The position numbers were made by a program, and so were the translations under genes. 47,612 nucleotides of DNA from contig CATOJY010000026.1 in assembly GCA_951800685.1 (NCBI GenBank), positions 1-47,612 on the forward strand. Direction: 5' to 3'. The notes beneath the pieces were generated by a model that was not told the DNA's origin, did no database searches, and saw only the letters and a list, made by a program, of their open reading frames with translations. Of the stretch, positions 16,110-24,838 are shown piece after piece (the stretch's first letter is position 1; each line of letters starts with the position of its first letter). The DNA comes from an uncultured Lachnospiraceae bacterium. GTDB taxonomy: Bacteria > Bacillota > Clostridia > Lachnospirales > Lachnospiraceae.

Positions 16110-17894
16110 GTGGCAGACATGAATACAGCGACAGAATTACGGAACAGATTACGAAATATTGACCATAAAGGATATCCAGCCTACAAGGATTTGAAAGGAC
16201 AGTATCAATTTGGAGACTATGTACTTTCGATTGACTATGTGCAGGGAGATCCCTTTGCTTCGCCATCCAGACTTTCGGTGAGGGTAGAGAAGAGCAAAGC
16301 TGGTTTTCCGGCAGCGTATTATGATACGCCGGCGAAACGGATCACATTACAGGATCATCTGACCAGGCTGTTTGGCAGATGGGCGGCGGGCGGCAGTTTT
16401 CAGGCGAAGGGCTCTGGCAAGAGTGGGCTTTTGTCTGTATCGAGATGTGGGCAGCAGGTGTTAGAACGCACCGCATTGCGGGTGAAGGATGGGAACATCA
16501 TTCTGCGGTTTGAGGCAGGGTTTCCGGCCAATGGGCGTACCATCAACGCCAGGGAGCTGGAGAAGATGCTGTTCGAGATTCTGCCGGATTGTGTGCGTAA
16601 GAGTCTTTACTATGTCAAGATCGACCAGGAAAAACTGCGGAAGGCCATCTGTCTGTGCGAGGATCAGCAGTATATCAGAGAGCATTTGAAGGAGCGGAAG
16701 CTGTGTGCTTTTATCGCTGATGGTTCTATTCTGCCGCGGGAGAGCGGTGTGTCGGAGAAGCCGATGAAGAATGCAGTAGCTTTCCGGTCACCGGAGTCGC
16801 TGCAAATTACAATGAAACTGCCCAACAGGGGGGAAGTGACCGGCATGGGAATTCCTATGGGAATTACGCTGTTTGTGGGTGGTGGTTATCATGGTAAATC
16901 TACAATCCTGCAGGCGTTGCAGAATGGAGTATATGATCATATTGCAGGGGATGGCAGGGAACTTGTCATCACGGATGCTTCCGCTTTCAAACTGCGGGCG
17001 GAAGATGGCAGGAGCGTCACGGGAGTGGATATTTCTCCCTTTATCAAGAATCTGCCGAACAGAAAAGATACCACCCATTTTTCTACGGAGGATGCCAGCG
17101 GCAGCACTTCCCAGGCGGCGAATCTGATGGAGGCGTTGGAGAGCGGAAGTAGCCTGATTTTAATTGATGAGGATACGTCTGCGACCAACTTTATGGTGCG
17201 GGATGGGCTGATGGCGCAGGTGATCACGCCTGGTGAAGAGCCGATTACCCCTTTTATCAGCAGAGTCAGAGGAATGTACGAGGATCTGGGAGTGTCTTCT
17301 ATTATCGTGGCGGGAAGCTCAGGTTCCTTTTTCCATGTGGCAGATACGATTATTCAGATGAAGGAATATGTGCCGATCGATATTACACGGAAGGCGAAGG
17401 AAGCGGCAGAAGTCTACGAAGGCGGACATAGGGAGAAGTATGGTCAGTATGCCGTTGATGATAGCCGGGACACTGACAGAGCAGGTGTGGCTGGAATGAC
17501 AGGAAGCTATGGTATGGAAGTATTTCCAGCATTTAACAGGAAACGTTGTCCTGGGCCGGATATAGCCTTGCGTAAGGATGACAGGATCAAGATGAAGGCC
17601 ATGGGAACAAGCGAACTTTCCATATCGAAGGAAAATGTGGAACTGCGTTATTTAGAGCAGTTAAAGGATCAGGAACAGAGTATGGCCTTGGCGTATATTT
17701 TGAAATATGTACAGCTTAAGATGCTGGATGGCAGGAAGGACCTGTGCCAGATCGGGGACCTTCTGGAAGAACAGCTTGACGGAAGCGGCTTGGAGAGCCT
17801 GTTTGAAAGGGGAGATGTCTCCGCGCAGTTGGCAAGGCCAAGAAAGCAGGAGATTCTCGCGTGTATTAATCGGTATAGGAAATTAAAGATATAG
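16110..17894 (+). CDS. ABC-class P-loop ATPase, PF09818-like, function unknown
   Basis: A 594-residue soluble protein of the predicted ABC-class ATPase family (also found in eukaryotes, for example the trypanosome RNA-editing factor MRB1590, from memory). It has an N-terminal fold (about 1-240) starting RLRNIDHKGYPAYKDLKGQY, Walker A GGGYHGKST (about 257-265), the conserved TEDASGSTSQAANLMEAL segment in place of an ABC signature, Walker B LILIDEDTSATNFM (about 350-363), and IIVAGSSGSFF. Substrate is unknown; nucleic-acid binding is suspected for the family. The start is GTG at 16110 after GAAAGG; ATG at 16119 is a weaker choice. It has its own promoter and is not obviously tied to the glycosidases. 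Confidence 0.85.
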   Translation: MADMNTATELRNRLRNIDHKGYPAYKDLKGQYQFGDYVLSIDYVQGDPFASPSRLSVRVEKSKAGFPAAYYDTPAKRITLQDHLTRLFGRWAAGGSFQAKGSGKSGLLSVSRCGQQVLERTALRVKDGNIILRFEAGFPANGRTINARELEKMLFEILPDCVRKSLYYVKIDQEKLRKAICLCEDQQYIREHLKERKLCAFIADGSILPRESGVSEKPMKNAVAFRSPESLQITMKLPNRGEVTGMGIPMGITLFVGGGYHGKSTILQALQNGVYDHIAGDGRELVITDASAFKLRAEDGRSVTGVDISPFIKNLPNRKDTTHFSTEDASGSTSQAANLMEALESGSSLILIDEDTSATNFMVRDGLMAQVITPGEEPITPFISRVRGMYEDLGVSSIIVAGSSGSFFHVADTIIQMKEYVPIDITRKAKEAAEVYEGGHREKYGQYAVDDSRDTDRAGVAGMTGSYGMEVFPAFNRKRCPGPDIALRKDDRIKMKAMGTSELSISKENVELRYLEQLKDQEQSMALAYILKYVQLKMLDGRKDLCQIGDLLEEQLDGSGLESLFERGDVSAQLARPRKQEILACINRYRKLKI

Positions 17895-17921
17895 AAGTGG
17901 TGGGAAAGGCAGGGAGAAATG

Positions 17922-19223
17922 CTAGAGAGTGACAGTAAAGCAGCTCCCGCCTTTTTTGTTGTCCGTGACGGCAATGCTCCCATCGTGCGCTTTTATGATC
18001 TCATAGGCGATCGACAATCCAAGGCCAAAATGGTCTTTCCTGCTTCTGGATTTTTCTACCCGGTAAAAGCGGTCGAAAATCTTCTTCTTATCTTCGTCGG
18101 ATATGCCAATACCGGTGTCTTGAACTTGTATAGCGAAGCGTTCCCGCGACCGGGTAAGCGAAAGTGTGATCTGGCCGTGTTCTGGCGTATAGCTGATGGC
18201 ATTGTGAAGGAGAATGGCAATAACCTGACTGATCCGTTCTGGGTCAACAGTGCATAAAGGCAGCGCCTCTTCGGGGAACGCAATGGACAGCAGGATGGAC
18301 TTTTCCCGCGCCAGCGGTTCGAAGGCCTCATAGCAGTTCATCAACAATGTATCCAGCTCTGTCGGTTCCTTCTTAATGGGAAAATGGTGACTGTCTGATT
18401 GGGAGAGGGTGAGCATATCAGTGACCAGAGAGGAGACGCGCAGTCCCTCCTGATAAATAGTCCTGATAAATCCTTCTTGTGTTTCCGGCGCGGCGTCTTT
18501 GCAACATTCTGCAGCTGACAGGATGACAGACAAGGGCGTGCGCAGTTCATGGGAGGCAGCAGCAACAAACATAGCCTGCTTTTGCTGATTCTCGGCAATA
18601 GGTTTTAATAGAATTCCGGTAAAAAACCAAGAAAAAATACCCAACAGAAAAATAGCAGCGATATCAATCAACAGAAAGCGGACTCGCTGCTCGTTGATCT
18701 GCTGTTCCAGACGCTGCAGGGAAGACAGTACGATGATCTCCAGCATGGAGTCATCAGCTCCCGTTTGAATGACGCCGCAGTAATATTTCGTTCCTGCAGA
18801 GGGGGAAATAAATTCATATTCGTAATGGGAAAGCGCGCCGTTTCGGCTATCGCTTACGATGATAGAAGAGGAATGGCTGGGAAGCATATCCTTGGCTTCC
18901 CGGCTTTCCAGAAGAAGTTGGTTATTTTCTATGCTGTGGACTGGATCGGTCAATTGGTTGTAGAGAAAAGGCACACCATTATCCAGTACAAAAAAACGAT
19001 AATTCCCCTGTGCCTCCATCTTTGCCAGCCACTCCATAGAAATAACCGTCTGCTGCTCCAGATTGGTGGAAATGGTATTGATATCGTTTTTAAAAGCCTG
19101 AAATTGGTTGCGGTATAATCCCTGTTCCGACACATACAGATAGCAAAGGGACATAACGAGCATGATGATAGCGGTAATCCCGGCGCAAAGCAGTGTAAGA
19201 CGCAGGTGTACTTTTTTAAACAT
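17922..19223 (-). CDS. Sensor histidine kinase
   Basis: Membrane sensor of 433 residues that phosphorylates the response regulator encoded just upstream. It has transmembrane helix 1 (about 8-30), an extracytoplasmic sensor domain (about 31-180), helix 2 (about 183-203), H-box AASHELRTPL with His near 225, N-box HNAISYTPEHG, G1 DTGIGI, F-box FDRFYRVEKSRS and G2 FGLGLSIAYEIIKAHDG. No HAMP domain is evident. The frame extends to a TTG at 19253 overlapping the regulator stop; the ATG at 19223 is preferred because the helix begins right after it, though GGAGAGG is 13 bp away. It lies in a minus-strand cluster with an MFS exporter. Confidence 0.92.
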   Translation of the reverse strand: MFKKVHLRLTLLCAGITAIIMLVMSLCYLYVSEQGLYRNQFQAFKNDINTISTNLEQQTVISMEWLAKMEAQGNYRFFVLDNGVPFLYNQLTDPVHSIENNQLLLESREAKDMLPSHSSSIIVSDSRNGALSHYEYEFISPSAGTKYYCGVIQTGADDSMLEIIVLSSLQRLEQQINEQRVRFLLIDIAAIFLLGIFSWFFTGILLKPIAENQQKQAMFVAAASHELRTPLSVILSAAECCKDAAPETQEGFIRTIYQEGLRVSSLVTDMLTLSQSDSHHFPIKKEPTELDTLLMNCYEAFEPLAREKSILLSIAFPEEALPLCTVDPERISQVIAILLHNAISYTPEHGQITLSLTRSRERFAIQVQDTGIGISDEDKKKIFDRFYRVEKSRSRKDHFGLGLSIAYEIIKAHDGSIAVTDNKKGGSCFTVTL

Positions 19224-19249
19224 AGCAAAGCAGGTTCCTCTCCATATTC

Positions 19250-19930
19250 TCAAGTTGCATATCCTGTCAATACATACCCAATTCCGCGCACGGTCTTGAT
19301 CTGCAGGCAGCTTCCGGTATTTTGCAGACGGCGGCGCAGGAAATGGATGTAATTATCAAGATTTCCCTCCTCCACATTACTGTCTGGGCCCCAGACCTTC
19401 ATAAGGAGCATGCTCCGGGGCAGAGTCTGCCCTTTGGAATGGAGGAAGATCTCCAGCAGTGCTGCTTCTTTCTTGGAGAGGGTGCAACGGCCGGCGGGAC
19501 CTGTGAGGATGCTCTCAGAAGCCTGCCAGGTGATATCGTCTACCGTAAAGGAGTCGTCCACTGTAAGGGCGTGAGGTCTTCGGGAGACGCAGCGGATCCG
19601 GGCCATCAGTTCCTCAAAGGCAAAAGGTTTTACCAGATAGTCATCGGCGCCCAGGTCGAGACCAGTCACCTTATCGTTGAGTGTGCCCAGCGCTGTGATC
19701 AGGATAACGGGGGTCTTGATGCCCTTATGGCGGAGGGCAGTCAGGATATCCGTGCCTTCCATGCCGGGCAGCATCCTGTCAAGCAGGATTACGTCGTAAA
19801 TATTCTGCTCCCCAAGGTACAGCGCTTCCTCCCCGTCTAAACAGGAATCCACGGTGAAATGCTGTTGTTCTAACTGGTAAGTCAGCGTATCATTCAAATG
19901 TCTGTCGTCTTCGGCGAGTAAAATTCTCAT
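19250..19930 (-). CDS. OmpR/PhoB-family response regulator
   Basis: A 226-residue regulator: receiver domain with the acidic pocket AEDD (6-9), phosphoacceptor Asp51 (ILLDRMLPG), ITAL and the Lys in LVKPF; then a winged-helix DNA-binding domain (about 130-222) with the conserved LSKKEAALLEIF and VRGIGYVL. The ATG at 19930 has GGAG seven bases upstream and starts right at the receiver fold (MRILLAEDD); an in-frame ATG at 19948 is six codons earlier. Its stop lies directly beside the kinase gene. Proteins of this class bind tandem direct repeats, such as the one at 1952-1973, but no link is proven. Confidence 0.93.
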   Translation of the reverse strand: MRILLAEDDRHLNDTLTYQLEQQHFTVDSCLDGEEALYLGEQNIYDVILLDRMLPGMEGTDILTALRHKGIKTPVILITALGTLNDKVTGLDLGADDYLVKPFAFEELMARIRCVSRRPHALTVDDSFTVDDITWQASESILTGPAGRCTLSKKEAALLEIFLHSKGQTLPRSMLLMKVWGPDSNVEEGNLDNYIHFLRRRLQNTGSCLQIKTVRGIGYVLTGYAT

Positions 19931-19998
19931 GCTTAAGCTCCGTTCCATAGATAAGTTTGTCTGGCAGCCTGTTGTATTCTGTCTGCATCGAACAGCGG

Positions 19999-21225
19999 TT
20001 AGCTGCGTTCTGCTTCATATACCGGCCGGTTATCTGCGGCAGGAAGAACAATGAACAGGAAAACGCTTCCTACACCCATGCCGCCAAGCAGAACCGCCAC
20101 AGCGCGATAAGGGATGAGCTGCCCAAGTGCACCGGCCAGAAACTGGAAGGCCACCCCGCCCACGGCGAACAGTACATTGAAGAAGGCATTGACTCTGGCC
20201 CGCATCTGTTCCGGCAGATAGGACTGTACGGCGCTCTCCCGGATGGTAGCGCTGCAGATGCCCAGACTGCCGCAGAAGAAGCGGTTGGCCAGCATGGCCG
20301 GATAGGGAAGAAAAAGGAGCGCCATATCTGCCAGACTGTAGATAAGATAGACGGCTTTCGTGAAAGGGTATCTTTTATTTACGGGTACTTCCTTTTTATA
20401 TTGCAGCAGACCGCCGAGCAGTCTGCCGGCCATTTCCGAGCTGATCAAAAATCCCAGCATCGTTGCGCCAAGATAAGGCTGCGTCTGAAAATAAACCTGT
20501 GTGATGATGCTCAGACCGTTGGAGGTTCCCTGCATAACGCTCATGTTGGCGTAGATGTTGCGGATGCCTTTCTCTTTTTTCAGGAAGGAAAAACCTTCCC
20601 GGATGTCGGTACAGTACTGACGCAGTGTATAGGAAGAGGCGGCAGCTTTCTTTGCTTCCAGGATCAGGCTTTCCGTTATCACGGAGCAGAGCGTGATTCC
20701 CGTCACGAGAAAGAAGATTCGATCTATGGTCAGATTTTCATAGAGAAAAGCAGCGATCGGCGACATGACGATGATCACCGTTGGGTAGAGCGTGGAACTG
20801 ACTGCATAACCCTTCTGCTCCATGCCGCGGGGAATCAGGTCGGGATACCAGGACGCGTAGGCGAGACGGTAAATGACGGAGATGGTGCCGACCGTTAAGG
20901 TGAACAGCAGGTAGAGCAGAAAGTGAAAGGTGTGCCGTCCTACCCAGAACCCCATGCCCGCATAAACAACCGCCAGCATAAGATCCATTCCCAGGATCCA
21001 CTTTTTCTTGCCTGCCTTGTCGATAAAAGGTGCGATGAAGATCGGCAGCAGGACATCCGGAAGTATGCCGCAGACCATGACCAGTGAAGATAAGAAAGCC
21101 GACTGCGTCTCGTCAAAGACAAGCAGACTGACCGGCAGGGTCATAGCCTCTCCGCCGATAGCGGAAAGTACTGTGGCCAGTGTAATACAGGAAAAATCCT
21201 TTGTCCAGAGTTTTTTGCTTTTCAT
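19999..21225 (-). CDS. MFS transporter, drug-exporter type
   Basis: A 408-residue major facilitator protein with about 12 hydrophobic segments. The start MKSKKLWTKDFSCITLATVLSAIGGEAMTLP and the loop IDKAGKKKWILG (about 66-77) between helices 2 and 3 are typical. It resembles the macrolide/drug-efflux branch (MFS_1/MFS_3), but substrate is not known. GGGAGAAC precedes the ATG. It sits between an AraC regulator gene 73 bp upstream and the response regulator 68 bp downstream, all on the minus strand with no clear terminator, so the exporter and the two-component system may be one operon. Confidence 0.9.
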   Translation of the reverse strand: MKSKKLWTKDFSCITLATVLSAIGGEAMTLPVSLLVFDETQSAFLSSLVMVCGILPDVLLPIFIAPFIDKAGKKKWILGMDLMLAVVYAGMGFWVGRHTFHFLLYLLFTLTVGTISVIYRLAYASWYPDLIPRGMEQKGYAVSSTLYPTVIIVMSPIAAFLYENLTIDRIFFLVTGITLCSVITESLILEAKKAAASSYTLRQYCTDIREGFSFLKKEKGIRNIYANMSVMQGTSNGLSIITQVYFQTQPYLGATMLGFLISSEMAGRLLGGLLQYKKEVPVNKRYPFTKAVYLIYSLADMALLFLPYPAMLANRFFCGSLGICSATIRESAVQSYLPEQMRARVNAFFNVLFAVGGVAFQFLAGALGQLIPYRAVAVLLGGMGVGSVFLFIVLPAADNRPVYEAERS

Positions 21226-21298
21226 AATATTGTTCTCCCATTTTTACTTTCATTCCAAAGCGCTTTAAAAAAGCTCCAAATAACGTAAGGAATCGTAA

Positions 21299-21718
21299 TT
21301 ATGCTGCAATCTCCTTAATTTCTGCAATAAATTTATAGTATTTGAATATATAAGAACAGCTCATAGAAATTCTGACTTGTTTTGGCAAAAAGATTCCGAT
21401 ATCCCTATAAGTTTTAGGTGGATATAAATATACTTGTTTAAAAGCAAATGAAAATGATTGCTGTGTATCATATCCAGCTTCATAAGCAATTTGTGTTATT
21501 GGTTTATTTGATTTAACCAGTTTTTCAGCAGCTATTGTAAGTCTGCGGTTTTGTAAGTATTTATAGATTGTAATGCCTGTTTGCTCCGTAAAAACTCGAT
21601 TAAGATAAAATTTGGAATAACCAATATTTTTTGATATATTGTCTAAGTTAATTTTCTTCTCTAAATTTTTCTCAATATAGTCTATGACTTTCCCTACAAC
21701 TTCTTTTTGGTCTTTCAT
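21299..21718 (-). CDS. AraC-family transcriptional regulator, HTH domain only
   Basis: A 139-residue regulator made essentially of the AraC double helix-turn-helix (residues about 8-105): first helix pair with LDNISKNIGYSKFYLNRVFTEQTG, second with PITQIAYEAGYDTQQSFSFAFKQ, followed by PPKTYRD. It has no large ligand domain, as in MarA/SoxS-like and TetD-like regulators, but carries a 30-residue C-terminal tail. Much more AT-rich than its neighbours, so perhaps acquired. AGGAGG precedes the start. It probably controls the MFS exporter downstream or the divergent transport cluster. Confidence 0.9.
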   Translation of the reverse strand: MKDQKEVVGKVIDYIEKNLEKKINLDNISKNIGYSKFYLNRVFTEQTGITIYKYLQNRRLTIAAEKLVKSNKPITQIAYEAGYDTQQSFSFAFKQVYLYPPKTYRDIGIFLPKQVRISMSCSYIFKYYKFIAEIKEIAA

Positions 21719-21787
21719 GGTACACCTCCTTGCACGCTTAATTATTATAGCAAGTTTAGACGTATGTGTCTTAATAAAAAGTGCTAT

Positions 21788-21799
21788 TTTGGCGCCAAA
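21788..21799. promoter_or_regulatory. Perfect 12-bp palindrome in a divergent promoter region
   Basis: TTTGGCGCCAAA lies between the araC-type gene (minus) and the solute-binding-protein operon (plus), in an otherwise AT-rich gap. It is an operator candidate for a dimeric regulator. Confidence 0.45.
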
Positions 21800-21909
21800 T
21801 TTATGACTCTCTTTAAATTTTTTTGATTTTAGAGATTAAATAGAGAAAAGGCTGTTAGGATGAAATAGTGAAGAAGATGATCAAACCGTGCAGGGAGGTA
21901 TATGGTTTC

Positions 21910-24615
21910 ATGAGATGGAAGGGATATGAAAAGAGGAGACAAAAGAGCAGATGGCTGGCAGCGGGTTTGGCAGCGTTTATGACGATGGCAGCGGTGTGCG
22001 GCTGCGGCGGTGGAGAAACCGAGAGGAGCAAAGGCGGTAAAGCAGACGGATCGGAGGGCACCGTGACTGGCGAAAACGTCCAGTCGGCGAAGTACGGCGG
22101 AGACGGTGAGGCCATGGGCAGGTATCTGGAAGAGGAGAGTGACCTGTCGGAGTATCTTGAGGGGTATCGGAATCATCTTTTCAGGCTGCAGGACGGGAAG
22201 CTGGTCATTGCCGAGCCGATGCAGCATCTTCTGGTGTCGGAAGATAACGGTGCAACCTGGACATGGGAAGAGAATGACTGGCTTTCACCCCTGATCGAGG
22301 AGGGCAATTATATCCAAAGCATCGCGATCGGGGCGGACGGAACGAAGGGTGTTGTCTATACGCTTATGGATGCGGCCGGGGGCATGGCAGGTGACGGACA
22401 GGACGAGGATGAGCCGGAAAGTGGCGAAGACCAGGACGGGGATCAGCAGGAAAGTAACGGAAAACAGAACGAGAATAAGACAGAAAGTAGCGAAGAACAG
22501 GGCGAAGGTAAACCGGAAAGTGACGACGGACAGGACGAGGACAAACAGGAAAGCGGCGAAGACCAGAACGAATCAGACAACGGGCAGTCGGCACAGGATA
22601 CCGATGCGGCAGCCGGAGGAGCCGGTGCAGAAACGGCAGATGATGCAGCGGACCCGGATGCGTCAGGAGATGAGCCGGAAGACAGCTTTCAGGAATCAGC
22701 CGGCAATGAATGGTGGATTTCGCCGAAATCCTCAGTGCTCGTCGTGAAACCGGACGGCACGCAGCTTCCGGTGGAATTTCCGGCAGCGGAGGAGGAGTAT
22801 CCGGAGCATATCTGGATCGCGGACAACGGACGCATCTTCCTTGGCACTTACGGCGATGTGCTCTATGAGGTGAAGGAGGATGGCAGTTGTGAGAGTTTTC
22901 TGACACTGGAAAACAGTCCGCAGATGATCGCTTTTCAGGGAAGCCGTATGATCATAGACGGTTACGAGTTTGAGGGTCTTTTGATTTACGACATGGAAAC
23001 GCAGGAATATATCAGTGATGAGGTGCTGGATACTTTTGTGAAAGAGAATTACAGGGACCGCACTTTTAACGGCGGCAGCTGGTTCGATCTGTATTGTTTT
23101 CCGGGCGGGGAGGATGTGATCTATCTGGCCGGGAAAAAGGGAGTGCACCGTCATGTGATCGGCGGCGGCGCCATGGAACAGATCATTGATGCCAGCCTTT
23201 CTTCCTTCGGCAATCCGGCCAGACATCTGCTGGGTATGGTGACGCTGGACAATAACGAGTTTATGACAGTTTTTACAGATGCGCGTCTGGTTCGTTACGT
23301 CTACGACACCACAGTGCCCACGGTACCGAATGAGACGGTGCGGGCATACAGCCTGACGGATAATGTTTCGCTGCGGCAGGCAATCTCGCTGTATCAGGCG
23401 CAGAATCCGGAGGTGTACGTGGAATATGAGATCGGTATGGAGGAAGGAAGCGCCGTCACGAGGGAGGATGCGTTGAAGAAGCTGAATACCCAGATTATGG
23501 CGGGACAGGGACCGGACTTTCTGATCCTCAGTGATCTGCCGGCAGACTCTTATATAGAAAAAGGGCTTCTCGCAGATCTTGGCCCTTTGATCGACAGTCT
23601 GGAAGGGGAGGAAAAGTTGTTTGACAACGTTGTGGATGCATTCAGGAAAGACGGCAGTCTCTATACCGTCCCCTGTGATGTGAACCTGCCGACGATTCTA
23701 TGCCGGGAGAAGTATATATCGGACGTTCAGGATTTGGAAGATATCGCGGATGTGATGGAAAAGCTGCGGGCCGACAATCCGGGGAAAGATCTGCTGCGGG
23801 TCTGCTCGGAAGAGGGCGTCATGAAGACTTTCAGTGTAGGCTATGCCCCTTTCTGGAAGACGGAAGCGGGAGAGATAGATCTACAGGCGGTGGAGGAATT
23901 TCTGACACAGACGAAGCGGATCTATGACGCGCAGATGGACGGCCTGCCGCAGGAGATCGTGGAGGACTATGAGAGACGGAATGAGGAGTATATAGAATAT
24001 ACCGGAATGCGCTATGAGGATGATACATATTTTGCCTACGGCATGGACGATATGAACTATACGATGGGATACCGGCAGTTTTTGGCCGGAACGCTGGGCG
24101 GCCCTTACGGCTATGCGGAGCTGACAAGCGTACCGCGGACGAAGCAGTTTGCGGACTGCATAAACGTTCCCATGGACGGAAAAGACGGCAGCGTGTTCTG
24201 TGTACATACGCTGGCAGGGATCAGCGCGGTATCGGAGTATCAGGAACGTGCGGAAGGCCTGCTTAAGGTGCTGCTGGGCCCGGAAAGTCCGGCGGACGGT
24301 TTTCCGGTAAATCAGGCGGCTTTTGAGAAGGAGCTCTATCCGGATGACTATGAATCGCCCGATGTGCCTTATTCGGATATGGCTTATGTGGAGGAAGACG
24401 GAAAAGCATATACATGGACAATCTACTGGTTCGACGAAGCCGCGGCGGATGTGCTCCGCAGCCGAATCGGATCGGTGAACAGGGCTTATGTGGAGGACAA
24501 GGCGCTGGAAGAGGCAGTCTATCAGGCCGGGACCGCCTACATGCGCGGCGAGATGAGCGTGGAAGAAGCGGTTGCGGATGTGGAGAAGAGCATGTCAATC
24601 TATATGGCGGAATAA
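21910..24615 (+). CDS. Lipoprotein with BNR-like sensor half, acidic repeat linker and sugar-binding domain
   Basis: A 901-residue surface lipoprotein. The signal peptide ends in the lipobox VCGC (about residues 29-32). A first segment (about 60-160) contains an Asp-box-like SEDNGATW; it is followed by a linker of Gln/Glu/Asp/Ser/Gly repeats (about 162-263), then more propeller-like sequence (264-475), and from TVRAYSLTDNVSLRQAI (about 476) to the end a family 1-type extracellular solute-binding domain. The usual ABC substrate-binding protein is 400-450 residues, so half of this protein is extra. ATG at 21910 follows GGGAGG by 11 bases and opens the signal peptide; a GTG at 21868 would put 14 residues before it. 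Two sugar-type permeases follow. Substrate is unknown. Confidence 0.85.
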   Translation: MRWKGYEKRRQKSRWLAAGLAAFMTMAAVCGCGGGETERSKGGKADGSEGTVTGENVQSAKYGGDGEAMGRYLEEESDLSEYLEGYRNHLFRLQDGKLVIAEPMQHLLVSEDNGATWTWEENDWLSPLIEEGNYIQSIAIGADGTKGVVYTLMDAAGGMAGDGQDEDEPESGEDQDGDQQESNGKQNENKTESSEEQGEGKPESDDGQDEDKQESGEDQNESDNGQSAQDTDAAAGGAGAETADDAADPDASGDEPEDSFQESAGNEWWISPKSSVLVVKPDGTQLPVEFPAAEEEYPEHIWIADNGRIFLGTYGDVLYEVKEDGSCESFLTLENSPQMIAFQGSRMIIDGYEFEGLLIYDMETQEYISDEVLDTFVKENYRDRTFNGGSWFDLYCFPGGEDVIYLAGKKGVHRHVIGGGAMEQIIDASLSSFGNPARHLLGMVTLDNNEFMTVFTDARLVRYVYDTTVPTVPNETVRAYSLTDNVSLRQAISLYQAQNPEVYVEYEIGMEEGSAVTREDALKKLNTQIMAGQGPDFLILSDLPADSYIEKGLLADLGPLIDSLEGEEKLFDNVVDAFRKDGSLYTVPCDVNLPTILCREKYISDVQDLEDIADVMEKLRADNPGKDLLRVCSEEGVMKTFSVGYAPFWKTEAGEIDLQAVEEFLTQTKRIYDAQMDGLPQEIVEDYERRNEEYIEYTGMRYEDDTYFAYGMDDMNYTMGYRQFLAGTLGGPYGYAELTSVPRTKQFADCINVPMDGKDGSVFCVHTLAGISAVSEYQERAEGLLKVLLGPESPADGFPVNQAAFEKELYPDDYESPDVPYSDMAYVEEDGKAYTWTIYWFDEAAADVLRSRIGSVNRAYVEDKALEEAVYQAGTAYMRGEMSVEEAVADVEKSMSIYMAE

Positions 24616-24838
24616 TAGGACATAAAGTTATACTAAGGAATCAAGAACAATGCCCAACCGTATGAAGGCATAGTGCACATATGTTTGTAGGCATCCATTT
24701 CTATTGATGTTGGTATGATGAGGAAAGATATAGGCGGTTAGAAAAGTTGATGAGATTCTGGGACAGAGTTAAAGATGGTGGGCAGGGAAAAGAAACACGG
24801 AGCAGATGACAGCATAGGGCGGAGGAGATGTTTGATCA

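Noticed and set aside
19957..20898. 313-residue plus-strand frame
   Set aside because: Antisense to the MFS exporter; composition is that of a mirror frame and no ribosome site is seen.
22395..22700. Repeated DNA units that might be taken for a CRISPR or tandem-repeat array
   Set aside because: They are in-frame codons of an acidic protein linker with no spacer structure; no CRISPR array is seen in the window.
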